Shown here in pieces: positions 18,639-27,027 of a DNA stretch of 64,000 nucleotides (position 1 is the stretch's first letter; each line of letters starts with the position of its first letter). Both the position numbers and the translations under genes were made by a program. The DNA lies in assembly GCA_020635085.1 (NCBI GenBank), contig JACKAL010000003.1, positions 309,501 to 373,500 on the forward strand, read 5' to 3'. Below the pieces are notes generated by a model. That model searched no databases. It was not told the DNA's origin and saw nothing but the letters and a program-made list of their open reading frames with translations. The DNA comes from Pseudobdellovibrionaceae bacterium (GTDB lineage: Bacteria; Bdellovibrionota; Bdellovibrionia; Bdellovibrionales; JAGQZY01).

Positions 18639-19858
18639 GTTTTAGCTTTTGGGTGCTTGTTCGCTACATAACCGCTTGGCGACGCTTTTTTGATATTTCC
18701 ATATTGCTTACTATTGGTGGCGTGGCTGTGGGGGTTGCGGTGTTGGTGGTGGCGATGTCAGCCTTTAGTGGTTTTGAGACCACTTTAAAGCAAGCGATCA
18801 TCGAAGTGGTCGGCCACGTGTCTGTATACAAGCGTGGCGGGCGTATTGATAATGTGGATGAGATTAAAAAAGAAATTAGTAAGTACGCCAAAGACATCGT
18901 CGACGAAATGCGCTTTTTGCAACAAGAGTCGTTGGTTTCTAGTAAAGGGAAAATTTCTGCGGTGCTTTTAAATGGTATCGAAAAAGAAAAAGCGCAAAGC
19001 CTTTTGAACATTAAAAAAAGAATTGATCAGGGAGCCGTGTCATGGGTGGAGCATGAGGGATTGCCACCAGCCTACATGGGCAAAGAATTAGCTAAAAAGC
19101 TCAGTCTTAAAATTGGTGACACGTTTAATGTGATTTTTCCGCGTGCCTCTAAACAAAGTGTTTCGGATTTAAATCCCATAGTAAAAAAGTTTTATTTGGT
19201 CGCTACCATTGACCTAGGTAAATACGAATACAACTCGCGCTTTCTATTTATTGATTTACCGCTAGCACAAGAAATTCTTTCCACATCGGCGATTACCGGC
19301 ATTCGTTATAAATTAAAAAGTGCAAGCATTGCCGAAGCCTGGGCGCGCAAAGTGCAGGAAGACATTGGTTGGACGTATGCCGCAGTCGACTGGAGACAGC
19401 AGAATAAAAATTATCTCTCAGCGATTGAATACGAAAAATATGTTATGTTTTTTGTGGTGTTGATTATTCTTATTACCGCATGTGTGAATGTAACAACATC
19501 ATTGTTTGTATTGGTGCTCAAAAAATATCGCGACATCAGTTTGTATCGCACACTCGGAGCTTCACCGCTCATGATTGTAACATTATTTTGCGTGCACGGA
19601 CTTTTTTTAGGATCTGTGGGGTTGGTTCTTGGGTTGATTCTTGGTTGGTCGATGTGTATTGGTTTTGAAGTGCTGCAAATGCTCTTTCCCCTTATGCCAT
19701 CAGATATTTATAAAATTTCGTTTATTGCGACGGAGTTTCGTATTGATGATCTTGCCCTTATTTCGTTGACGACCTTATTGATTTGTTTTTTGTCGACTTT
19801 GATTCCCGCTATTCGTGGTGCTAAGATGTCTCCTATTGAAGGGCTCAAGTATGAATAA
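18635..19858 (+). CDS. lolC: Lipoprotein-releasing ABC transporter permease LolC/LolE
   Basis: A 407-residue inner-membrane protein with the FtsX-like layout: an N-terminal membrane helix (ISILLTIGGVAVGVAVLVV), a periplasmic domain of about 220 residues, and three C-terminal helices ending with TLIPAIRGAKMSPIEGLKYE, the usual LolC/E ending. With LolD it extracts mature lipoproteins from the inner membrane and hands them to LolA. It starts inside the prfB stop and overlaps lolD by eight bases. One permease gene with lolD suggests a homodimeric LolF-like arrangement, though a second permease elsewhere cannot be excluded. Confidence 0.93.
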   Translation: MSFSFWVLVRYITAWRRFFDISILLTIGGVAVGVAVLVVAMSAFSGFETTLKQAIIEVVGHVSVYKRGGRIDNVDEIKKEISKYAKDIVDEMRFLQQESLVSSKGKISAVLLNGIEKEKAQSLLNIKKRIDQGAVSWVEHEGLPPAYMGKELAKKLSLKIGDTFNVIFPRASKQSVSDLNPIVKKFYLVATIDLGKYEYNSRFLFIDLPLAQEILSTSAITGIRYKLKSASIAEAWARKVQEDIGWTYAAVDWRQQNKNYLSAIEYEKYVMFFVVLIILITACVNVTTSLFVLVLKKYRDISLYRTLGASPLMIVTLFCVHGLFLGSVGLVLGLILGWSMCIGFEVLQMLFPLMPSDIYKISFIATEFRIDDLALISLTTLLICFLSTLIPAIRGAKMSPIEGLKYE

Positions 19859-20531
19859 TCAGCGACTGCTGCTCGATGTAAAATGTGTGACTCGCTCCTA
19901 CCAGCGTGATGGGGCGAATATGGATGTGGTTAAGGGTATCGATCTGCAAGTTTGGGAACGGGATGCTATTTGTATTTTGGGTGCATCGGGAGCTGGTAAA
20001 AGTACGCTCCTACATATTTTAGGAACACTGGATAAGCCAACGCTTGGTAAAGTTCTCTATGAAGGTGTGGATCTGTCACGCAAATCTCCCTCCGAGCTTG
20101 CTGAATTCCGCGGCAAAACAATTGGTTTTGTATTTCAGTTCCACCATCTATTGCCTGAGTTTACAGCACTAGAGAATGTTATCATGCCCTGTCGTATTGC
20201 TAAGATGTCTCTCAAAGACAGCGAATACAAAGGAAGGCAGCTCCTCACGCGCCTTGGTCTTGAGCATCGGTTGGACCATTATCCCTCGCAAATGAGCGGT
20301 GGAGAGCAACAGCGCGTGGCGATCGCAAGAGCGTTGATTCGTTCTCCGCGTCTCTTGTTGGCGGATGAGCCCACGGGAAATTTAGATAGTGCGAATGCGC
20401 AAATTATTCAGGATTTGTTTTTTCAACTTAAGGAAGAAGAAGGCTTGACGCTTATTGTCGTAAGCCATGATCGACAGTTCGCCAGTCGTTTCCCGCGCCG
20501 TCTAGAATTAAAAGACGGCATGTGGGTGTAA
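19851..20531 (+). CDS. lolD: Lipoprotein-releasing ABC transporter ATPase LolD
   Basis: A 226-residue ABC ATPase. Walker A GASGAGKST, Q-loop FVFQFHHLLPEF, signature MSGGEQQRVAIARAL, Walker B LLLADEP, and H-loop VVSHD are all present. The FHHLLPEF Q-loop sequence is typical of LolD. It powers lipoprotein release together with the permease encoded just upstream. The ATG at 19851 lies within the permease tail and gives a normal N-terminus; an in-frame start 36 bases earlier lies deeper in that gene and is less likely. Confidence 0.95.
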   Translation: MNNQRLLLDVKCVTRSYQRDGANMDVVKGIDLQVWERDAICILGASGAGKSTLLHILGTLDKPTLGKVLYEGVDLSRKSPSELAEFRGKTIGFVFQFHHLLPEFTALENVIMPCRIAKMSLKDSEYKGRQLLTRLGLEHRLDHYPSQMSGGEQQRVAIARALIRSPRLLLADEPTGNLDSANAQIIQDLFFQLKEEEGLTLIVVSHDRQFASRFPRRLELKDGMWV

Positions 20532-20549
20532 TCATGGGTGAATCCCGTT

Positions 20550-20578
20550 TTGACTTGTTAGAACTTAACAGATACTTA
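20550..20578 (+). promoter_or_regulatory. Possible bamA promoter with a dyad in the spacer
   Basis: TTGACT at 20550-20555 resembles a -35 box, with TACTTA/TTATAA-like sequence starting 17 or more bases later. The spacer holds the dyad TGTTAGAACTTAACA (20556-20570), TGTTA/TAACA around five bases. This could start bamA separately from lolD; the -10 box is weak. Confidence 0.35.
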
Positions 20579-20603
20579 TAAATTCAATCGTTTAGAGAGG
20601 GTA

Positions 20604-22946
20604 ATGAGAGCACCACGACTAGTTGCTGCAGTTTTGATTTATTTCTTCGTTGGCAGTGCGTGGGCTCAGTCAGCTATTGGTACTATCAAAGTAGATGGCA
20701 ACAAAAAGATTGAATCCTCAGCTATCCTCGAAAAAATTTCTTTAAAGCCAGGCATGAACATCGATAAAAAACAGGTGCGCGAAGATATTCAAAATATTTT
20801 CGATATGGGTTTTTTCGAAAATGTGCAGGTTGAGAAGCAAGGTAATGATCTGATTTACAAAGTGGTGGAAAAACCGACCATCTCCGCCATCGAATACAAA
20901 GGCAATGGTGAGCTCGATGAGTCGGATCTCAAAGATAAAATTGGTATCAAACCTTTTGAAATCGTCAATTACGGTAAAATACAAAAAGCGATGACGGAAA
21001 TCCAACATGCCTACGAAGAAAAGGGCTATCTGTTGGTGAATGTTACTTTTGAGTTACAACCTGATCCAAAATCTCCTCAATCGGCGCGTTTGGTTTTTAC
21101 TATCGATGAAAAAGATAAGGTCCGTGTGCAAAGGGTTGCCTTTATCGGCAACAAAGAGATCAAAAGTGACGAGCTTAAAGCATTTATGATGACTCAAGAG
21201 GGTGGGCTTTTTAGCTTTCTCAGTGGGGGCGGAACTTTTAAACAAGAGATTTTTGATGAAGATGTGCGCCGCATAGGAATTTACTATCTCAATAAAGGTT
21301 ATGTGCAGGCACAGGTGAGTCGTCCAGAGGTTTCGGTCACTCCAGATAAAAAAGGAATTTACATCGCGGTTCGTATTGATGAGGGCGAAAAATTTCAAGT
21401 AGGCGAGGTGGATTTTGCTGGAGAGTTAGAGTTTGATAAAGCCGAATTGCGGGAGCTTATTCAGGTGGATAAGTCAGTGGATTTTTCCTACGAGACGATG
21501 CAAGGGGATTTGCGTGCGTTGGAAGCGAAATACGGCGATTTGGGTTATGCTTATGCGAATATCATCCCGCGTACAGCGGTTTTACAAAATGAGCGTAAAG
21601 TTAATATCACGTACGAAGTTGAAAAAGGACAAAAAGTCTATTTCCGTAAAATCAATATTACAGGAAATAGCAGCACTCGTGACAAAGTCGTTCGTCGCGA
21701 GCTGCGTATTTACGAGGGCGAACTGTATAACGAAACCCAAAAGCGGGTTTCGCTTGCGAACATTAAACGCCTTGGATACTTCGAAGACGTTCAGTTTTTA
21801 ACCAAAACCCCGCCAGGGCGCGAAGACCTTATGGATATCGACATTGTGGTGAAAGAGCGCAACACCGGGCAATTCCAGTTGGGTGCAGGTTATGCTACGG
21901 CCCTTGGACCACAGCTGACGGTGCAGTTGAACGAAACAAACTTTTTAGGTTTGGGCTATCGCACGGGCTTGAGTGTACAGTACAACGGCAAAAATTATCA
22001 AAACTACAATCTCAATTTTACCGATCCTTATTTTAACGATACGTTTTGGACAGTGGGAACCGATTTGTACTATTCGGATTCGAGCATTGTGCAGTTTGTG
22101 CAAAAAAATATTGGTGGTACCTTGCATGGCGGGCATCCCTTATTTATGGATTACTTCCAAAACAATAATTTTTATGCCTACTTAAGTTATAAATATGATG
22201 ACACCTTCGTGAGTTTCCCGGCACAACGGGATTTGTCGGATGTTCTTGATCCACGCACGGTCAACGGAATTACAAGCTCCACGACGTTTACTTTAGAATA
22301 CGACAAGCGCAACGACCGTTTGATGCCCACGGCCGGTTCTTACGCCAGTACTTCTTTTGAGTACGCTGGGATTGGTGGCGATATCAAATACATGCGTTCG
22401 ACTGCGAATGTGCGCTACTACAAAAATATTTTTTGGGATGTGGTTTTTCGTAATAACCTAAGCTACGGCATTATTAGCGCGGCAGGTGGTGATAAGGTTC
22501 CATTTACCCAATTGTTCCGCCTAGGTGGACCGAACAATCTGCGGGGGTACTCGTTTCGTCAGGTGGGAACACGCGCGTTTTCAGACCAATATTATAAGTA
22601 CCTCACTTGCGATGGTCAGCCGAGTACATGTAAACCTATTAGTGATGCTTCAGCGAAGCAGTTGGCAAATACCGTGGTCGGTGGTACTCAGCAAGCTTAT
22701 TACATGGCGGAGTTAGAATTTCCCCTGGCGAAAGAAGCGGGGATGCGGGCTGTCATGTTTTATGATGTGGGGATTGCGGAAGATGATCTGGTTGCCAGTC
22801 GTTTACGCAGTGATGTAGGATTCGGTATTCGTTGGTTCTCGCCCATGGGACCATTGCGGTTTGAGTTTGGATTTCCGCTCAAGCGGCAATCCGAGTTTGG
22901 CGAGCGTAGCAACAACTTTCAGTTTGCCGTGGGCAGTCCGTTTTAA
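20604..22946 (+). CDS. bamA: Outer membrane protein assembly factor BamA
   Basis: A 780-residue Omp85 protein: signal peptide ending SAWA, five POTRA-type repeats across about residues 23-425 (SAIGTIKVDGNKKIES, VQRVAFIGNKEIKS, VYFRKINITGNSSTRD), then a C-terminal 16-strand barrel. The conserved GGPNNLRGYSFRQVG segment near residue 640 is the lid-lock RGF-type motif, here RGY. The barrel ends in aromatic-rich QFAVGSPF. BamA folds and inserts outer-membrane barrels. It sits between lolD and skp as in many Gram-negatives. The family and length are unambiguous. Confidence 0.97.
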   Translation: MRAPRLVAAVLIYFFVGSAWAQSAIGTIKVDGNKKIESSAILEKISLKPGMNIDKKQVREDIQNIFDMGFFENVQVEKQGNDLIYKVVEKPTISAIEYKGNGELDESDLKDKIGIKPFEIVNYGKIQKAMTEIQHAYEEKGYLLVNVTFELQPDPKSPQSARLVFTIDEKDKVRVQRVAFIGNKEIKSDELKAFMMTQEGGLFSFLSGGGTFKQEIFDEDVRRIGIYYLNKGYVQAQVSRPEVSVTPDKKGIYIAVRIDEGEKFQVGEVDFAGELEFDKAELRELIQVDKSVDFSYETMQGDLRALEAKYGDLGYAYANIIPRTAVLQNERKVNITYEVEKGQKVYFRKINITGNSSTRDKVVRRELRIYEGELYNETQKRVSLANIKRLGYFEDVQFLTKTPPGREDLMDIDIVVKERNTGQFQLGAGYATALGPQLTVQLNETNFLGLGYRTGLSVQYNGKNYQNYNLNFTDPYFNDTFWTVGTDLYYSDSSIVQFVQKNIGGTLHGGHPLFMDYFQNNNFYAYLSYKYDDTFVSFPAQRDLSDVLDPRTVNGITSSTTFTLEYDKRNDRLMPTAGSYASTSFEYAGIGGDIKYMRSTANVRYYKNIFWDVVFRNNLSYGIISAAGGDKVPFTQLFRLGGPNNLRGYSFRQVGTRAFSDQYYKYLTCDGQPSTCKPISDASAKQLANTVVGGTQQAYYMAELEFPLAKEAGMRAVMFYDVGIAEDDLVASRLRSDVGFGIRWFSPMGPLRFEFGFPLKRQSEFGERSNNFQFAVGSPF

Positions 22947-22997
22947 ACGGCGTGAAGTAATGAAAACAAAAAAGTGTTAATGAGTTGGAGGAAAGAA

Positions 22998-23495
22998 ATG
23001 AAAAAACTAATGTTAATGATGATAGTGAGTCTGTTCGCAATGGTGGCATCGGCAGAATTTAAGGCGGGAGTGATTGATATGCAAAAAGCCATTCAATCGA
23101 CAAAAGCCGGCAAGAAAGCCAAAGATGAACTGGAGAAAGAATTTGAAAAAAAGAAAGTCGATCTAAAAAAGAAAGAAGACGATCTTAAAAAACGCGCGGA
23201 AGAATTCGAGAAAAAGAAAATGGTTTTAGCCGATAAATCACGCGAGGAGCAGCAAATCGCTCTGCAACAGGATATGATGAAATTCCGCGAGGATCTCAAT
23301 AAAAGCCAGATGATGATTCAACAAAAAGAGCGTGAACTCACTAAGCCGATTTTAGATAAATTGCAAAAAGCGATTTCGGATGTGGCTAAGGAAAAAGATC
23401 TATCTGTCGTTTTAGAAAAAACAGAGCAAAGTGTAATGTGGGCAAAAGCAGACATGGATATCACTGAAGAAGTGATTAAAAAGGCTGACAAGTAA
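22998..23495 (+). CDS. skp: Periplasmic chaperone Skp/OmpH
   Basis: A 165-residue exported protein with signal peptide MKKLMLMMIVSLFAMVASA, then FKAGVIDMQKAIQSTKAGKKA and a long charged helical hairpin (residues 45-120, nearly all Lys/Glu/Asp/Gln), the tentacle arms of Skp. It binds unfolded outer-membrane proteins in the periplasm and delivers them to BamA, encoded just upstream. ATG at 22998 was chosen because GGAGG lies seven bases before it. Confidence 0.94.
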   Translation: MKKLMLMMIVSLFAMVASAEFKAGVIDMQKAIQSTKAGKKAKDELEKEFEKKKVDLKKKEDDLKKRAEEFEKKKMVLADKSREEQQIALQQDMMKFREDLNKSQMMIQQKERELTKPILDKLQKAISDVAKEKDLSVVLEKTEQSVMWAKADMDITEEVIKKADK

Positions 23496-23540
23496 AAACT
23501 TGGTTCGTGAACAAAGCCTATAAATAGAGGAGCGGATGTT

Positions 23541-24017
23541 ATGAGCGAAAGCAAACCCTACCTTAATGTCTTAGATATTTGGAAAAGGATTCCACATCGA
23601 TATCCTTTTTTGCTTATTGATCGCGTAGATACTTTTGAAAATGGGCCTGATCCGAAAACACGCGTAGGGCGGAAGGTCGTTGCTCGTAAAAACATCACGG
23701 TAAACGAACAGTATTTTCAGGGGCACTTTCCCCACATGCCCATCATGCCGGGAGTTTTACAGGTAGAAGCTATTGCGCAAGCAGGGGCTTTGGCTTGTGT
23801 TGTTGGCGAAGACGAAAACTTAGACGTGCGCATTGCTCGTATCGAGAGTGCGCGCTTTCGTCGGCCGGTAGTTCCCGGGGACACACTAGAGATTCATGCG
23901 GAAATCACCAAAGAAAAAGCGGGTATTTTAGCGTTAAAAGGAGCGGCTTACGTTGATAAAGAATTGGCAACGGAAGTGGAAATTATTGCGAAAGTTTTTT
24001 CACGATCGGAGGGATAA
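23541..24017 (+). CDS. fabZ: 3-hydroxyacyl-ACP dehydratase FabZ
   Basis: A 158-residue hot-dog-fold enzyme. IPHRYPFLLIDRV and the active-site helix GHFPHMPIMPGVLQVEAIAQAGAL, carrying the catalytic His and Glu, identify FabZ. It dehydrates 3-hydroxyacyl-ACP in fatty acid elongation and competes with LpxA for that substrate, explaining the linkage to lpxA, whose ATG overlaps the fabZ stop (TAATG). The usual lpxD between skp and fabZ is absent here. Confidence 0.97.
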   Translation: MSESKPYLNVLDIWKRIPHRYPFLLIDRVDTFENGPDPKTRVGRKVVARKNITVNEQYFQGHFPHMPIMPGVLQVEAIAQAGALACVVGEDENLDVRIARIESARFRRPVVPGDTLEIHAEITKEKAGILALKGAAYVDKELATEVEIIAKVFSRSEG

Positions 24018-24808
24018 TGTCCAAGATCCATCCTACTAGCATTGTGGGTCCTCATGTAAAACTGGCTGCATCGGTGGAAATCGGTCCATTTTGTGTTCTT
24101 ACGGGACATGTGGAGATCGGTGCGCATTGTCGTTTGTTAAGTCATGTGGTTATCGGTGACGAAGCGACCAAAACGGTTATTGGAGAGAAAAATGTTTTTC
24201 ACTCCGGTGCGGTACTTGGTGGAGCACCGCAGGATCTTACTTATAAAGGCGAGAAAACCGAACTCCACATCGGTGACCGCAATACCATTCGCGAGTTTGT
24301 TACGGTGAATGCAGGAACACCAAAAGGTGGCGGGATCACGCGCATTGGTTCAGATAACTTGCTCATGGCGTATGTTCACATCGCCCACGATTGTCAGATT
24401 GGCAACCATGTTGTCATTGCTAATTCCAGTCAGTTTGCTGGACATGTGGAAATTCATGATCATGCAAAAATTAGTGGAGTTTGTTTATTTAATCAGTTTG
24501 TGGTGGTTGGGCGCCATGCTTACATTACCGGTGACAGTGCCGTTAACAAAGATGTGCCGCCCTTTTGTATCGCTCAAGGAAAATATGCGGTGGTGCGCGC
24601 TGCAAACGAGATTGGCATGGAGCGTTCGGGAATCCCTAAGGAAGATATCGAAAATGTGCGTCGAGCCGTTCGTATTTTAACCAAGAGTAAACTGACTCTC
24701 GATGAATCTCTTCAGCGTATCGATACCGAATGTAAACCCTGTCCGAGTCTCAATGAATTTATCGCCTTCATTAAATCTCCAGATCGTAAACGAGGGTTAG
24801 CGCTGTGA
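24017..24808 (+). CDS. lpxA: UDP-N-acetylglucosamine (or amino-sugar analogue) O/N-acyltransferase LpxA
   Basis: A 263-residue left-handed beta-helix protein of hexapeptide repeats (IHPTSIVGPHVKLAASVEIG onward), with AYVHIAHDCQIGNHVVIAN, which contains the catalytic His, and a helical C-terminal domain ending RGLAL. It performs the first acylation of lipid A synthesis. The gene downstream encodes a Gfo/Idh oxidoreductase resembling GnnA, so this LpxA may act on a 3-amino sugar nucleotide and form an amide rather than an ester; that is inference. The genes overlap by four bases. Confidence 0.95.
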   Translation: MSKIHPTSIVGPHVKLAASVEIGPFCVLTGHVEIGAHCRLLSHVVIGDEATKTVIGEKNVFHSGAVLGGAPQDLTYKGEKTELHIGDRNTIREFVTVNAGTPKGGGITRIGSDNLLMAYVHIAHDCQIGNHVVIANSSQFAGHVEIHDHAKISGVCLFNQFVVVGRHAYITGDSAVNKDVPPFCIAQGKYAVVRAANEIGMERSGIPKEDIENVRRAVRILTKSKLTLDESLQRIDTECKPCPSLNEFIAFIKSPDRKRGLAL

Positions 24809-25752
24809 GCGAGCAAAAAACACGAATAGCAGTTATTGGCACAGGTCATCTTGGCCGTTTCCATGCGCAAAAGTTTTCACAAATGAACAATGTTCAGTTT
24901 GTCGGTGTGGTGGATGTGGATGGGACACGCGCCGAACAGGTCGCCAAAGAGGTGGGTGGAAAAGCCTTTACCAAATATCAAGATGTTGTGGATTTAGTCG
25001 ATGCGGTGACAATCGCCACGCCGACCACCACCCATTTTGAGGTGGCAAAATTTTTTTTAGAAAAGGGAAAACATGTTCATATCGAGAAGCCGTTAACGGC
25101 TTCCGTACGTGAAGGTGAAGAGCTTTGTGCATTAGCAAAAAGTAAAAATCTTATACTACAAGTTGGGCATGTGGAGCGCTTCAATCCAGCATTGGTTGCA
25201 GCAAAAGACAAATTGGGTATTCCCCTTTTTATCGAAGTGCATAGACTTGCACCCTTTAAGCCACGCAGTATCGATGTGGACGTGGTACTCGATCTTATGA
25301 TCCACGATTTGGATGTGGTGATGTCATTGGTAAAAAGCCCGGTGAAGAGTGTGTCTGCTGTGGGAACTCCAGTGCTAACAAAAACGTACGATATCGCCAA
25401 TGTTCGTTTGGAGTTTGAATCCCATGCGGTTGCGAATTTAACCGCCTCGCGTGTTTCATTAAACGCCACTCGTAAGTTTCGTGTGTTTCAAAAATCGCAA
25501 TATCTTTCCATCGATTTTGGATCGGGAGAAGTCCATCTCACAACAAAAACCGGAGAGTGGGTACCTGGAGAAGAGCCCCCGCTTAGTATCGAGAGCTGGA
25601 ATTTAGAAAAAGGGGACGCTCTTATGGCAGAGGATTCCGCCTTTGTCTCAGCTGTTCGTGGTGAGGCGCCTTGTTTAGTGACGGGCGAAGATGGACTAAA
25701 TGCCCTTCGCGTGGCAGAGCTCATTCGTGAAGACATCAAACGCCGTCTTTAA
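24805..25752 (+). CDS. Gfo/Idh/MocA oxidoreductase, candidate UDP-GlcNAc 3-dehydrogenase (GnnA-like)
   Basis: A 315-residue NAD-binding oxidoreductase: IAVIGTGHLGRFHAQKF is the Rossmann glycine motif, IEKPLTASVREGEEL the family EKP motif with the catalytic Lys, and VLDLMIHDLDVV the active-site DxxxHD stretch. It starts at a GTG overlapping the lpxA stop and lies directly before lpxB. In Acidithiobacillus and Leptospira the GnnA enzyme of this family oxidises UDP-GlcNAc at C3, GnnB aminates it, and lipid A is then built on 2,3-diamino-2,3-dideoxyglucose. Bdellovibrio lipid A is reported to contain that sugar. No GnnB-type aminotransferase gene is in this cluster. Family certain, substrate inferred from context. 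Confidence 0.8.
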   Translation: MSEQKTRIAVIGTGHLGRFHAQKFSQMNNVQFVGVVDVDGTRAEQVAKEVGGKAFTKYQDVVDLVDAVTIATPTTTHFEVAKFFLEKGKHVHIEKPLTASVREGEELCALAKSKNLILQVGHVERFNPALVAAKDKLGIPLFIEVHRLAPFKPRSIDVDVVLDLMIHDLDVVMSLVKSPVKSVSAVGTPVLTKTYDIANVRLEFESHAVANLTASRVSLNATRKFRVFQKSQYLSIDFGSGEVHLTTKTGEWVPGEEPPLSIESWNLEKGDALMAEDSAFVSAVRGEAPCLVTGEDGLNALRVAELIREDIKRRL

Positions 25753-25857
25753 GACGTATTTAAGAGATATATCCGATTGCGATTCTAGCAAACCTCATAG
25801 CTATAGTTTTTTATTTTGTAGGGGTTTCTTGCCAAATACAGAGCAAAGGTTTTTTCA

Positions 25858-27027
25858 ATGAGCACTCAAAAAAAAATCCTCATCGTTGCGGCTGAAGCTT
25901 CCAGTGCGGCTTATGCCAGTTGGCTTTTAAAAAGTTGGAAATCGTCCAATTTACCTATTCATGCATTTGGTATTGGCAGTCGTGAAATGGAAAGTTTAGG
26001 ATTTGAAATTATCGGTCGCTCAGAAGAGCTGGCTGTGGTCGGCCTTCAGGAAATCATTGCCCATTGGGGGGATATTAAGGGTGCCTTTCATCGTCTCATC
26101 GACAAGGCCGAAGAGTATCAGCCTGATCTTGTATTGTTGATGGACTACCCCGAATTTAATCTGCGTTTAGCGCAGAAACTAAAATCGAAAGGTTTTCGGA
26201 TTGCTTACTACATTTCTCCACAAATTTGGGCTTGGCGCACATACCGTGTTCATAAAATTAAACGTCTTGTAGACCATATGTTTGTGATTTTTCCATTTGA
26301 AGACAGTTTTTATAAAAAGCATGGCGTACCGTCGACCTTTGTGGGGCATCCGCTTTTAGATTTAATGGAAACATCTTTGCCCACCGATGAAGTCGTACAA
26401 GAAACACGTGACAACCTTTTTAAAGAACACACAAACAAAAATAAAATTTTGGGATTGATGCCGGGAAGTCGTCGCAGCGAATTAAAACATAATTTGCAAA
26501 CACAAATTGCCAGCGCTGTTGAAGTGGTAAGTAAAGATTCCTCCATACTTCCTGTAGTGTTTGTGGCTCCCTCGCTGGATATGGATTTTGTAAAAAGTCT
26601 TTGTGCAACCTATTCTTTTCAAGGTGCTTTTTTGCAGGAAGATCCGTTTAAAATGATTCGTACAGCAGATGTGATCCTTTGTGCTTCAGGCACGGCAACT
26701 CTAATGGTGGGTTTGTGTCGTCGCCCAATGGTGATTATGTACAAGATGAACAAAATGTCGGGGTTTTTAGCCCGTTTTTTAGTTCGGCATATTTCTTTTT
26801 TTGGCATGGTGAATTTAATCATGGAAAAAGAGATTGTGCCTGAGCGTTTTCAGCAAATGGCGAATCCCCAAGAGCTGGCAAAACTTCTTTTGGATTTGTT
26901 TCATAACAAAAATGGTCAACGTGATATAATGCTCAAAGAGTATGATCACTTACGAGAAAAATTAGGTTCGCGCGGCGGCCTTGATCGCTTATCCCAAGGG
27001 ATTCTGCAGATGATGGGATGGTCATGA
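25858..27027 (+). CDS. lpxB: Lipid-A-disaccharide synthase LpxB
   Basis: A 389-residue GT19 enzyme. ILIVAAEASSAAYASWLL, FGIGSREMESLGFE, VLLMDYPEFNLRLA, YYISPQIWAWRTYRVHKIK and GLMPGSRRSELKHN are the well-known LpxB blocks. It condenses UDP-diacyl-sugar and lipid X into the tetraacyl disaccharide at the inner membrane. A 105-base gap separates it from the oxidoreductase gene, the largest within this operon; no convincing promoter was found. It overlaps lpxK. Confidence 0.97.
   Translation: MSTQKKILIVAAEASSAAYASWLLKSWKSSNLPIHAFGIGSREMESLGFEIIGRSEELAVVGLQEIIAHWGDIKGAFHRLIDKAEEYQPDLVLLMDYPEFNLRLAQKLKSKGFRIAYYISPQIWAWRTYRVHKIKRLVDHMFVIFPFEDSFYKKHGVPSTFVGHPLLDLMETSLPTDEVVQETRDNLFKEHTNKNKILGLMPGSRRSELKHNLQTQIASAVEVVSKDSSILPVVFVAPSLDMDFVKSLCATYSFQGAFLQEDPFKMIRTADVILCASGTATLMVGLCRRPMVIMYKMNKMSGFLARFLVRHISFFGMVNLIMEKEIVPERFQQMANPQELAKLLLDLFHNKNGQRDIMLKEYDHLREKLGSRGGLDRLSQGILQMMGWS

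Noticed and set aside
20524..20603. Operon break between lolD and bamA as certain
   Set aside because: The promoter boxes are too weak to claim; the genes may still be co-transcribed.
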